Shown: one piece after another, positions 34,563 through 42,863 of the stretch
Position numbering within the stretch: position 1 is the first letter of the stretch
Layout of the letters: every line of letters begins with the position of its first letter
Assembly: GCF_018449675.1 (NCBI RefSeq)
Contig: NZ_JAAVUZ010000006.1
Location: 144,695 to 208,694, forward strand
Length of the DNA stretch: 64,000 bases
Direction: 5' to 3'
DNA from: Glaciihabitans sp. dw_435
Lineage (GTDB): Bacteria > Actinomycetota > Actinomycetes > Actinomycetales > Microbacteriaceae
Position numbers and translations under genes: made by a program
The notes under the pieces: model-generated
Seen by the model: only the letters and a program-made list of their open reading frames with translations
Told to the model about the DNA's origin: nothing
Database searches by the model: none

Positions 34563-35773
34563 GCGACATCCGTGTTAAAGAAGTGTCGACGGGGGGTGGC
34601 ATCCGCTCAGCATTCAATTACCTGGCCGGGCAGCTGCGCCAGATCGGCCTGTTCATTGCGCTGATCGTCATCATCATCTTCTTCGAGATCGCGACCCCGG
34701 GCATCACGCTCAAGCCGATCAACGTGTCGAACCTGATCGTGCAGAACAGCTACATCCTGATCCTGGCGATCGGCATGGTGATGGTAATCATCGCTGGCCA
34801 CATCGACCTGTCGGTCGGATCGGTGGTCGCCTTCACCGGTGCCATGGCCGGCGTGATGATCACCCAGTGGCACCTGCCCTGGTTCGTGGCGATCGTGCTG
34901 TGCCTGATCCTGGGTGCGGTGGTCGGCATGTGGCAGGGATTCTGGATCGCGTACTTCAAGATACCGGCGTTCATCGTGACGTTGGCGGGCATGCTCACGT
35001 TCCGTGGACTGACCCAGATTGCGCTGCAGAACGAGCAGATCTCGCCCTTCCCGGACGAGTTCCGCGCGCTCGGCTCCGGCTTCCTGCCGGACCTCGGTGG
35101 TGGCCAGAGCTTCCTCGAGCCGCTGACCGTGATCCTCGGTGTGCTCGCCGTGCTGCTGCTGGTGGTGCAGGCCATTCGTGGTCGCGCCGCCCGCAAGAAG
35201 TACAACGTCGAGGACGAGCCCTTCGCCTGGTATATCACGAAGCTCGCGTTCACGACCGTGCTCATCCTGCTCGTGACCTACCTGCTGGCCAGCTACCGGG
35301 GAACCCCGATCGTGCTGGTCGTGCTCGGCCTGCTCGTGGTCGTCTACTCGGCAGTGATGAACCGCAGCGTCTTCGGTCGTCACATCTACGCGATCGGTGG
35401 CAACCTCAACGCTGCGGCGCTCTCGGGCGTCAAGACGCAGCGGGTCACATTCCTGCTGTTCGTCAACATGGGTGTCATCGCATCTCTGGCGGGCCTGGTT
35501 TTCACGGCCCAGCTCAACCTCGCAAACCCGAAGGCCGGTGACGGTTTCGAGCTCGACGCCATCGCCGCAGTCTTCATCGGTGGCGCGGCGGTCACCGGCG
35601 GTATCGGTACTGTGACGGGCGCCATCATCGGTGGTCTCATCATCGGAATCCTGAACAACGGTATGTCCATCCTCGGTGTCGGCAGTGAGTACCAGCAGCT
35701 CATCAAGGGCCTGGTCTTGCTGGCAGCCGTCGCGTTCGACGTCTACAACAAGCGTCGTTCGGGCGGTCACTAG
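34559..35773 (+). CDS. mmsB: Multiple monosaccharide ABC transporter permease, MmsB type (transporter 2)
   Basis: Protein of 404 aa starting in an ATGA overlap with mmsA. CUT2 permease: [53 protein letters not shown] and [19 protein letters not shown] match the transporter 1 permease, but the protein stops at [10 protein letters not shown] without that protein's 45-residue tail. Last gene of the ara/transporter block, followed by a strong nested terminator. Confidence 0.92.
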   Translation: MSDIRVKEVSTGGGIRSAFNYLAGQLRQIGLFIALIVIIIFFEIATPGITLKPINVSNLIVQNSYILILAIGMVMVIIAGHIDLSVGSVVAFTGAMAGVMITQWHLPWFVAIVLCLILGAVVGMWQGFWIAYFKIPAFIVTLAGMLTFRGLTQIALQNEQISPFPDEFRALGSGFLPDLGGGQSFLEPLTVILGVLAVLLLVVQAIRGRAARKKYNVEDEPFAWYITKLAFTTVLILLVTYLLASYRGTPIVLVVLGLLVVVYSAVMNRSVFGRHIYAIGGNLNAAALSGVKTQRVTFLLFVNMGVIASLAGLVFTAQLNLANPKAGDGFELDAIAAVFIGGAAVTGGIGTVTGAIIGGLIIGILNNGMSILGVGSEYQQLIKGLVLLAAVAFDVYNKRRSGGH

Positions 35774-35810
35774 TCACCATTCGCCCGCCTCTGCGGCGGG
35801 CACATCCCCG

Positions 35811-35874
35811 TGGCGGGAGAAACTGGCAAGCGGAGGGAGCTACAGCTCCCTCCGCTTGCTTTTTTCTCCCGCCA
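35811..35874 (+). terminator. Nested double hairpin terminator
   Basis: Inner perfect 16-bp stem (35826-35841 with 35844-35859) followed by seven T. An outer 12-bp stem TGGCGGGAGAAA (35811-35822) with TTTCTCCCGCCA (35863-35874) encloses it and uses part of the T-run, so two alternative folds are possible. Confidence 0.92.
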
Positions 35875-36234
35875 AACCCCGCGTTAACTTTCGCCGGACA
35901 GAAAAGCGTGGGTTCAGCGAGATGCGCACGATAACCCTCACATTTGCGGATGACCCTGCGCCGAAGTGACTCTGGGTGCGCGCGTGAGAGGGCGCCGGAC
36001 CCCCGTGATTGCGGGACTCCGGGTCATCCCGTTACCAAACCGTAACCATTGCCCCTTGAGGGCGCAATTTTGTGAGCGCTAACATTCCAACCAGATTGGA
36101 CACGCACTACCCGGCTCGAACTCGCGGTTGCAATGGCGCAACGGATGCGCGGACTTCCGCAAACGACGGCGCGACGAGCGGCGCTACCTAACTCAATACG
36201 ACGGCAAGACACTGAACAAGGAGGTTTGGTTTCT
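35875..36234 (+). promoter_or_regulatory. 360-bp regulatory region of the YtfQ-like operon
   Basis: No gene. Contains a single GCGTTAACT half-site (35881-35889), an inverted repeat GTTAC-N6-GTAAC (36031-36046), a probable promoter TTGAGG (36056-36061) to TAACAT (36080-36085), an operator TGTGAGCGCTAACA (36071-36084) over the -10, a leader of about 140 bases, and AAGGAGG (36219-36225). Confidence 0.6.
36071..36084. promoter_or_regulatory. LacI-type operator TGTGAGCGCTAACA
   Basis: A 14-bp palindrome with a single mismatch to TGTTAGCGCTAACA, the form bound by LacI-family sugar repressors of actinobacteria. It overlaps the presumed -10 box of the YtfQ-like operon, whose last gene region encodes a LacI regulator (41112), the likely binder. 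Confidence 0.65.
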
Positions 36235-37266
36235 ATGAACAGGTTTGCACTCACTAGAGGGTTGGGCGCCGCGGCGCCGACCGGATCGCGCCGGGGCAGG
36301 GTGCGCAGCGTCATCGGGCTGGCGGCTGCCGGAGCGGTGCTCTTCACGATGAGCGGCTGCGCCAGCAGTGGCGGATCGGGCGGGGGTGCCGACTCTCTCA
36401 CGGTCGGTTTCGCCCAGGTCGGCGCCGAGAGCGCGTGGCGCACCGCCAACACGAAGGACATCCAGGAGTCGTTCAAGACCGCGGACATCCCGCTGAAGTT
36501 CTCCGATGCGCAGGGCAAGCAGGAGAACCAGATCAAGGCGATCCGCTCGTACATCCAGCAGAAGGTCGACGTGATCGCGTTCTCGCCGGTGGTCGAGTCC
36601 GGCTGGGACACGGTGCTCAACGAAGCGAAGGACGCCGACATCCCCGTCGTGCTCACCGACCGCTCGGTCGACTCCTCCGATGACTCGCTCTACAAGTCGT
36701 TCCTCGGCTCAGACTTCGTCGCCGAGGGCGAGAAGGCCGGCGAGTGGGCGAAGACGGAATTTGCGGATGCCACGGCGGTGAACGTTGTCGAACTGCAGGG
36801 CACCACGGGCGCGGCCCCGGCCAACGACCGGGCGAAAGGATTCCGCACGGCGATCGAGGGCGACAGCAAGTTCAAGATCATCGCGTCGCAAACGGGTGAC
36901 TTCACCCGTGCCGGTGGCAAGCAGGTCATGGAGGCGTTCCTGAAGAGCAACCCCAAGATTGACCTGCTTTACGCGCACAACGACGACATGGGTCTCGGCG
37001 CCATCGAGGCGATTGAAGCAGCGGGCCTCAAGCCGGGTGTGGACATCAAGATCGTGACGGTGGACGCGGTGCACGATGGAATGCAGGCCCTGGCCGACGG
37101 CAAGATCAACTTCATCGTCGAGTGCTCGCCGCTGCTGGGCGGTCAGCTGGTCGACATCGTGAAGAAGGTCGCCGCGGGCGAGACGGTCGACAAGCGCATC
37201 GTCACGGAGGAAACCACCTTCACGCAGGACCAGGCGAAGGCCGCGCTTCCCGACCGGAAGTACTGA
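36235..37266 (+). CDS. ytfQ: YtfQ-like galactofuranose/arabinose-binding lipoprotein
   Basis: Protein of 343 aa from the ATG at 36235, 9 bases after AAGGAGG. The signal is longer than usual: a basic N-tail, then VIGLAAAGAVLFTMSGC with Cys near residue 42. The mature part matches the YtfQ group: VGFAQVGAESAWRTANTKDI, AQGKQENQIKAIRSYI, SPVVESGWDTVL, VLTDRSVDSSD, VVELQGTTGAAPANDRAKGF and IKIVTVDAVHDGMQALADG. E. coli YtfQ binds galactofuranose, and relatives in other bacteria transport arabinose. First gene of a four-gene CUT2 operon, 8 bases before the ATPase gene. Confidence 0.88.
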   Translation: MNRFALTRGLGAAAPTGSRRGRVRSVIGLAAAGAVLFTMSGCASSGGSGGGADSLTVGFAQVGAESAWRTANTKDIQESFKTADIPLKFSDAQGKQENQIKAIRSYIQQKVDVIAFSPVVESGWDTVLNEAKDADIPVVLTDRSVDSSDDSLYKSFLGSDFVAEGEKAGEWAKTEFADATAVNVVELQGTTGAAPANDRAKGFRTAIEGDSKFKIIASQTGDFTRAGGKQVMEAFLKSNPKIDLLYAHNDDMGLGAIEAIEAAGLKPGVDIKIVTVDAVHDGMQALADGKINFIVECSPLLGGQLVDIVKKVAAGETVDKRIVTEETTFTQDQAKAALPDRKY

Positions 37267-37274
37267 GCTCGACC

Positions 37275-38819
37275 GTGAGTGTCGCTGTCGATCCCGTGCC
37301 CCTCGTAGAGATGTCCCACATCTCCATCTCCTTTCCCGGCGTCAAGGCGCTTGATGCGGTGGACTTCCGGATGTTTCCCGGTGAGGTCCATTCGTTGATG
37401 GGTGAAAACGGGGCAGGAAAATCTACCCTGATCAAGGCGCTGACCGGGGTGTACGGGATCGACAGCGGCACCATCACACTGGACGGTGAGCCGCTGGTGA
37501 TCAAGTCGCCGGCCGAGGCCCAGAACGCGGGCATCAGCACCGTCTACCAGGAGATCAACCTGCTGCCGAACCTGTCGGTGGCAGAAAACATCATGCTGGG
37601 ACGCGAGCCCCGGCGGTTTGGCGGCATCGCGTGGAAGAAGACCCGCGCGATGGCCGCCGAACTTCTGACCCAGATGCGGCTCGACATCGATCCGGCGTCG
37701 CTGCTGGGGTCTCACTCGCTGGCGGTACAGCAACTCGTCGCCATCGCCCGCGCCATTGCGGTTCGGGCCCGGGTGCTGATTCTCGACGAGCCGACGTCGA
37801 GCCTCGACGCTGACGAGGTGGCCGAGCTGTTCCGGGTCATCCGCAGCCTTAAAGACAACGGCGTTGCGATTCTGTTCGTGTCGCACTTTCTCGATCAGGT
37901 GTACGAGATTGCCGACCGGTTGACGGTGCTGCGTAACGGTGCGCTGGTGGGCGAGTACCGCATCGAGGAGATCCTGCGGATCGAGTTGGTGCGCAAGATG
38001 ATCGGGAAGGAGATCGCGGTGCTCGACGACATCGATACCCGCACCCGCGCCCAGGCGGTGGAGACCGAGACGGCGACCGCCACGGCGGTGCCATTCCTCG
38101 AGGCGAGCGGCGTCGGACGTAAGGGCTCGATCGAGCCCTTCGACGTGCGCATCTCGGAAGGCGAGGTCGTGGGCCTCGCCGGGTTGCTCGGCTCGGGTCG
38201 CACCGAACTCGCCCGGATCATCGGCGGCGCCGATCGCACCGATTCCGGCGAGATCCGCATCGAGGGCAAACCGCGCCGGCTCAGCACCGCGCGCTCTGCG
38301 CTCAAGGACCGCATCGCCTACTCCTCGGAGGACCGCAAACGCGAGGGCATCATCGAAGACCTCACGGTGCGCGACAACATCGTCCTCGCACTGCAGGCCG
38401 ATCGTGGATGGTTCCGACGCATCCCGCGCCGCCGGCAGGACGAACTGGCGGCCAGCTACATTCAGGCGCTCGGCATCCGCCCGGCCAATCCGGAGGCGCT
38501 GTTACGCAACCTCAGCGGCGGTAACCAGCAGAAGGTGCTGCTCGCCCGGTGGCTCGCGATTGCGCCGCGATTACTGATTCTGGATGAACCGACCCGCGGC
38601 ATCGACGTCGGCGCGAAGGCTGAGATCCAGCGCCTCGTAGCCAACCTCGCCGAGGAAGGCATGAGCGTGCTCTTCATCTCGGCGGAGCTGGAGGAGGTGC
38701 TGCGGCTCAGCCACCGGATCGTGGTGATGCGGGATCGCCGCAAGATCGCGGACCTGCCCAACGAGGACGTCACGGTGACCGAGATCATGGGTCTCATCGC
38801 GAGCGGAGCGGACGCATGA
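37275..38819 (+). CDS. ytfR: YtfR-like sugar ABC transporter ATPase
   Basis: Protein of 514 aa from the GTG at 37275 (MSVAVDPVPLVEMSHI), 8 bases after the binding-protein stop. Two ATPase halves: Walker [16 protein letters not shown] and degenerate signature HSLAVQQLVAIARAI in the first; LLGSGRTELARII (no Walker lysine), [14 protein letters not shown] and [16 protein letters not shown] in the second. The asymmetric two-domain layout is that of CUT2 ATPases (RbsA, XylG, YtfR). It overlaps the next permease gene by 4 bases. Confidence 0.92.
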   Translation: MSVAVDPVPLVEMSHISISFPGVKALDAVDFRMFPGEVHSLMGENGAGKSTLIKALTGVYGIDSGTITLDGEPLVIKSPAEAQNAGISTVYQEINLLPNLSVAENIMLGREPRRFGGIAWKKTRAMAAELLTQMRLDIDPASLLGSHSLAVQQLVAIARAIAVRARVLILDEPTSSLDADEVAELFRVIRSLKDNGVAILFVSHFLDQVYEIADRLTVLRNGALVGEYRIEEILRIELVRKMIGKEIAVLDDIDTRTRAQAVETETATATAVPFLEASGVGRKGSIEPFDVRISEGEVVGLAGLLGSGRTELARIIGGADRTDSGEIRIEGKPRRLSTARSALKDRIAYSSEDRKREGIIEDLTVRDNIVLALQADRGWFRRIPRRRQDELAASYIQALGIRPANPEALLRNLSGGNQQKVLLARWLAIAPRLLILDEPTRGIDVGAKAEIQRLVANLAEEGMSVLFISAELEEVLRLSHRIVVMRDRRKIADLPNEDVTVTEIMGLIASGADA

Positions 38820-39874
38820 TTGCCGCCCGCCTCCGTGACGTGTTTCGCAGCCGGCTCATCTGGCCGGTGATCGCCCTCGTCGCCCTGCTCGTGACGAATG
38901 TCATCAAGTCGCCGGGCTTCCTGTCCATTCGCGTGCAGGACGGTCACCTGTTCGGGAGTCTCATCGACATCCTCCGCAACGGCGCCCCGATTGTGCTGGT
39001 GGCACTGGGAATGACCCTCGTGATTGCGACCCGCGGCATTGACCTGTCCGTCGGAGCCGTCGTCGCCATCTCGGGCGCATTCGCCCTGTCGATCGTCGGT
39101 GACGCACCCGACCCGAATGACCTCGGCGTCGTTCTCGGGGCGGCCGCGGCATCCATCGTGTTCGCCATCGTTCTCGGCTCGTGGAACGGCCTGCTCGTCT
39201 CGGTGTTTGGCATTCAGCCGATCATCGCGACGCTCATCCTCATGACGGCAGGCCGCGGCATCGCGATGCTCATCACCGAGGGGCAGATCCTCACGGTGTC
39301 GAGCGCTCCGTACAAGGTGATCGGCGGCGGTTACTGGTTCGCCCTGCCGGCGTCGATCATCATCGCGGGCGTGATGTTCGCCCTCGTCGCGATCCTCACC
39401 CGCAAGACGGCGCTCGGCATGCTCATCGAGTCCGTCGGCATCAACCCCGAGGCGAGCAGGCTGGCGGGCGTGAGCGCGCGCGTCATCGTCTGGACGGTGT
39501 ACACGTTCAGCGCGGTGTGCGCGGCGATCGCCGGCCTCATGATCAGCTCGAACGTCACGGCGGCGGACGCCAACAGCGCGGGCCTCTGGATCGAGATGGA
39601 CGCCATCCTCGCCGTGGTGCTCGGCGGCACGTCGCTCGCGGGCGGCCGCTACTCGCTGACCGGAACTCTGATCGGCGCCTTCGTGATCCAGACGTTGACG
39701 ACGACCGTCTACTCCATCGGAATCGCGCCCGAGATCACGCTCGTCTTCAAGGCACTCGTGGTCATCGCGGTGTGCCTGCTGCAGTCGCCCGTGATGAACA
39801 CGCGCATCACCAAGATGCGAATGCGTCGTCGCCGCACCCCGGCGGTGGCTCCGACGAGAGCGACCGTGTCATGA
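38816..39874 (+). CDS. ytfT: YtfT-like sugar ABC transporter permease
   Basis: Protein of 352 aa, starting in an ATGA overlap. CUT2 permease with about nine helices: ALGMTLVIATRGIDLSVGAV, FGIQPIIATLILMTAGRGIA, SVGINPEASRLAGV and LWIEMDAILAVVLGGTSLAG match YtfT. A basic tail (TKMRMRRRRTPAVAPTRATVS) ends it. It forms a heterodimeric channel with the YjfF-like permease encoded next, with a 4-base overlap. Confidence 0.9.
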   Translation: MIAARLRDVFRSRLIWPVIALVALLVTNVIKSPGFLSIRVQDGHLFGSLIDILRNGAPIVLVALGMTLVIATRGIDLSVGAVVAISGAFALSIVGDAPDPNDLGVVLGAAAASIVFAIVLGSWNGLLVSVFGIQPIIATLILMTAGRGIAMLITEGQILTVSSAPYKVIGGGYWFALPASIIIAGVMFALVAILTRKTALGMLIESVGINPEASRLAGVSARVIVWTVYTFSAVCAAIAGLMISSNVTAADANSAGLWIEMDAILAVVLGGTSLAGGRYSLTGTLIGAFVIQTLTTTVYSIGIAPEITLVFKALVVIAVCLLQSPVMNTRITKMRMRRRRTPAVAPTRATVS

Positions 39875-41025
39875 CCGCGACGACAAACAGGCCGGCGGGG
39901 GCCGAGCCCGGGCGCGGAGGTACCGCCGGTGGCGGATCCGACCGGGCGGCCGGCGCGGGACTGCTGATGAGCGGGCGCCGTCGCGAGGCAGGGCGGCGCG
40001 CGGCTGGAGGTGGCACGCCCCCGGGCGGCAGTGGCGCGACGGGACAGCATGGAATCGCGGAATGGCTCGGAGCGGTGGTGTCGTCACGCTATGCCTCCGT
40101 TCTCGTCACTCTTGCCCTTCTGATTGTGACGTTTGCGGTCGGCTCGATTCGGTACGAGGGGTTCTTCTCGGGACAAGTCGCGCTGAACCTGTTTGTGGAT
40201 AACGCGTTCCTCATCGTGTTGGCAGTCGGCATGACGTTCGTGATTCTCACGGGTGGCATCGACCTCTCAGTGGGGTCGGTCGTGGCGTTGTCAACGATGA
40301 TTGCGGCGTCGCTGCTGCAGTCCGGGTGGTCGCCGCCCTGGGTCATCCTCATCGTCCTGATTGTCGGCACGACGCTGGGACTGCTGGTCGGCCTCGTCAT
40401 CTACTACTTCGACATTCAGCCGTTCATTGCGACGCTGGCGGCGATGTTCCTGGCGCGCGGGTTTTGCTACGTGATCAGCACTAACTCGATCTCGATCGTG
40501 GACCCGTTCTTCACCGCGATGGCGGACGCGCGGATCCCGGTGGGGCCGGGCCTGAAGATCACCCCGAGCGTGATCGTCGCGCTGATCGTGGTGGCGATCG
40601 CCTTCGTGGTGCTGCACTACACGCGCACGGGACGAACGGTGTACGCGATTGGTAACGGCGGGCCATCCGCCATGCTCATGGGGCTGCCGGTGCGGCGCAC
40701 GAAGGTGCTCGTCTACGCGATCAGCGGGCTGTGCTCGGCGATCGCGGGCGTGCTGTTCACGTTCTACACGCTGTCCGGATATAGCTTGACTGCCGTCGGC
40801 ATGGAGCTTGATGCGATCGCGGCGGTGGTCATCGGAGGCACGCTGCTGACCGGCGGTTCGGGGTTTGTGCTCGGGTCGGTGCTGGGGGTGCTCGTGCTCG
40901 GGCTGATCCAGACCATCATCAGTTTCGAGGGGACGCTGAGTTCGTGGTGGACGCGCATCGTGATCGGTTCGCTACTGCTTGTGTTCATCATTCTGCAGCG
41001 CGTGTTGACGCTGCGACGGCGGTGA
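39871..41025 (+). CDS. yjfF: YjfF-like sugar ABC transporter permease with Gly/Arg-rich N-terminal extension
   Basis: Protein of 384 aa from the ATG at 39871 in the ATGA overlap. The first 60 or so residues are Gly/Ala/Arg-rich (GRGGTAGGGSDRAAGAG, then RRREAGRRAAGGG) and precede the first helix (ASVLVTLALLIVTFAVG); an internal ATG at 39967 is an alternative start. The core matches Yjf[48 protein letters not shown] and [21 protein letters not shown]. Last gene of the transporter; the LacI regulator gene starts 86 bases later. Confidence 0.88.
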   Translation: MTATTNRPAGAEPGRGGTAGGGSDRAAGAGLLMSGRRREAGRRAAGGGTPPGGSGATGQHGIAEWLGAVVSSRYASVLVTLALLIVTFAVGSIRYEGFFSGQVALNLFVDNAFLIVLAVGMTFVILTGGIDLSVGSVVALSTMIAASLLQSGWSPPWVILIVLIVGTTLGLLVGLVIYYFDIQPFIATLAAMFLARGFCYVISTNSISIVDPFFTAMADARIPVGPGLKITPSVIVALIVVAIAFVVLHYTRTGRTVYAIGNGGPSAMLMGLPVRRTKVLVYAISGLCSAIAGVLFTFYTLSGYSLTAVGMELDAIAAVVIGGTLLTGGSGFVLGSVLGVLVLGLIQTIISFEGTLSSWWTRIVIGSLLLVFIILQRVLTLRRR

Positions 41026-41111
41026 CCGCGCCGTGTCGGGAGGGACGGATCCGGCGGGCATAATTAGAGCCATATCCGGGCGCGCATGGTGGTTAAGGGA
41101 AGTCGGCAGGT

Positions 41112-42134
41112 GTGGTGAACTCCGATGACCCGCGGGCGCGTACCGCCAACATTTTCGATGTCGCCCGTCTCGCCGGGGTCTCGCACCAGACAGTTTCGCG
41201 CGTGGTCAACGGCATCCCCAACGTGCGGCCCGCGACGCGGGAGCGGGTGGAAGACGCCATCCGCCAGCTGCGCTACCGCCCGAGCACCGCTGCCCGCGCG
41301 CTGGTCACGAAGCGCTCGCGCACGATCGGCCTGATCACCACCGGCCGCCCCGACTATGGCCCGTCGGCCACTGCCCTCGGCTTCAACGATGCGGCGCGCC
41401 AGGCCCGCTACACGGTGAGCATCGCCAGCATGGCCGAGGCCGACCCCGGCTCGCTGCGCGCCTCGGTCGAACTGCTGCTGAGCCAGAACGTCGAGGCGAT
41501 TGTGCTCATCGCCGGGCACAGCGGCGCGCTCGAAGCCATCCAGGACATCGACCTCGGCGTCCCCCTGCTCGCGGTGGAGAGCAGCGGTCGCCTCGGATTT
41601 CACAGCGTCTCGATCGACCAGTTCGGTGGGGCGCGGGCTGCGACCGATCATCTCGCAGAACTCGGGCATAGAAGCATCCTTCACATTGCCGGCCCAGAGG
41701 ATTCGATGGATGCCACGGAGCGGATGCGCGGCTGGCAGACCTCACTCTCGGGGCACGGTTTGGTAGCCCGGCAGCCGTTCCACACGGACTGGTCACCCCG
41801 CAGCGGGTACGAGGTGGGACTCCAACTGCTCGAGAGCCGTGACTTCACGGCCGTGTTTGCGGGCAACGACCAGCTCGCGCTGGGACTGCTGCACGCCTTC
41901 GCGGCCCGGGGTGTTCGCGTGCCGGAGGACGTGAGCGTTGTCGGGTTCGATGACATCCCCGAGGCCGAGCATTTCACTCCGCCACTGACCACCGTGCGGC
42001 AGGATTTCGCGGTGTTGGGGCGTGACATCATGGCGACTGTGATCCGGGTGCTGCAGGACCGGGAGCAGGGGGATACCCCGCACACGGCGGCCCAGCTCGT
42101 GGTGCGGGCGTCGACGGCGGCGCCGCGGGGGTAG
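41112..42134 (+). CDS. LacI family transcriptional regulator of the YtfQRT-YjfF operon
   Basis: Protein of 340 aa, GTG at 41112. HTH IFDVARLAGVSHQTVSRVVN, hinge helix PSTAARALVTKRSRTIGL, Peripla_BP_3 sensor ending VGFDDIPEAEHFTPPLTTVRQ. Close in sequence to the LacI protein at 26264, especially in the DNA-contacting helix (SHQTVSRV against SYQTVSRV), so the two may read similar operators. It follows the YtfQRT-YjfF operon, whose promoter has a matching LacI palindrome at 36071. Its stop lies 6 bases before a heptamer repeat. Confidence 0.9.
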   Translation: MVNSDDPRARTANIFDVARLAGVSHQTVSRVVNGIPNVRPATRERVEDAIRQLRYRPSTAARALVTKRSRTIGLITTGRPDYGPSATALGFNDAARQARYTVSIASMAEADPGSLRASVELLLSQNVEAIVLIAGHSGALEAIQDIDLGVPLLAVESSGRLGFHSVSIDQFGGARAATDHLAELGHRSILHIAGPEDSMDATERMRGWQTSLSGHGLVARQPFHTDWSPRSGYEVGLQLLESRDFTAVFAGNDQLALGLLHAFAARGVRVPEDVSVVGFDDIPEAEHFTPPLTTVRQDFAVLGRDIMATVIRVLQDREQGDTPHTAAQLVVRASTAAPRG

Positions 42135-42863
42135 GGCTGCGGTAGCCGGTAGCCGGTAGCCGGTAGCCGGTAGCCGGTAGCCGGTAGCCGGTTGCCGGTT
42201 AGCGTCGGCGGGCTGCGGTTGGACGGTTGTGCGGTATTGGGTGCCGGCTTCTGGCCGGTTGGGTGGGCGGGTGCCAGTTTCAGACCAGTTGCGTGGGGCG
42301 CCGAGCCATTGCTCCGCGCTGTGGGCGCTCGTGCGCGCGCGCCGCGCGGCCACGTCGGGCAGTGAGGTCGCTTCCGTTTCACTCACGGAGGAGATTCGGC
42401 AGCTGAAGCGTTTCACCCGGGAGGAAATGACTGAATTTCCTCCGTCACCGAAATCCCGGAAGGGCGAGTGGGGCCAGAGGTGCCCGGGTGTTCGCTAGAT
42501 GCGGAGGTTCGGGTCATCCGCTGTCCCAGGATCCGAATCTGGGCGCAATCGGACCGAATCTCCTTATCTGGAGAAGTGGGGGCGGCGATCTGGGGTGAGC
42601 CGTCGGAGGGTTTCGGGCTGTTGGCCTCTCGCCGGGCTTCGCCAGATCAGGAGTTTCGTGCGGGCCACGGTCTGCGCGTCCTTATCTGGGCGCGAAATGA
42701 CAAGAATTCCGAATCTAGGGAAAGGGCGACGTGGCGTCGCTGGAGTGACGGGGCGGCGGTGCGGAGACGGGGCGGCGGTGGGGTGACGAGGCGCGGTGGA
42801 GTGACGTGGCGACGCGGGCACGCGAGCAGCCGGATGCACGCGAGCGGCCGGATGCCGGGGCGG
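42135..42863. other. Gene-free 729-bp region between the LacI gene and xylB
   Basis: Contains a heptamer tandem repeat (42141-42196), a hairpin GGAGGAAAT/ATTTCCTCC (42420-42428 with 42435-42443), scattered repeats of CCGAATCT and CTTATCTGG (42535-42720), and a 15-bp direct repeat GACGGGGCGGCGGTG (42747-42761, 42766-42780). Open frames here are antisense or composition artefacts. It looks like decayed, repeat-rich spacer downstream of two convergent transcription units. Confidence 0.65.
42141..42196. repeat. Heptanucleotide tandem repeat (GGTAGCC)
   Basis: Seven exact copies of GGTAGCC (42141-42189) then GGTTGCC (42190-42196). It starts 6 bases after the LacI stop codon, so copy-number change would not alter the protein as annotated. 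Confidence 0.92.

Noticed and set aside
37122..37274. Upstream extension of the YtfR-like ATPase frame
   Set aside because: It runs out of frame through the end of the binding-protein gene; the GTG at 37275 right after that stop gives the normal family N-terminus.
42141..42196. Heptamer repeat as a phase-variation switch of the LacI gene
   Set aside because: It lies after the stop codon and upstream of no gene on the same strand, so frame switching is not possible as annotated.
42229..42498. 89-residue open frame between the LacI and xylB genes
   Set aside because: No ribosome site, no recognisable features, in repeat-rich spacer; composition explains it.
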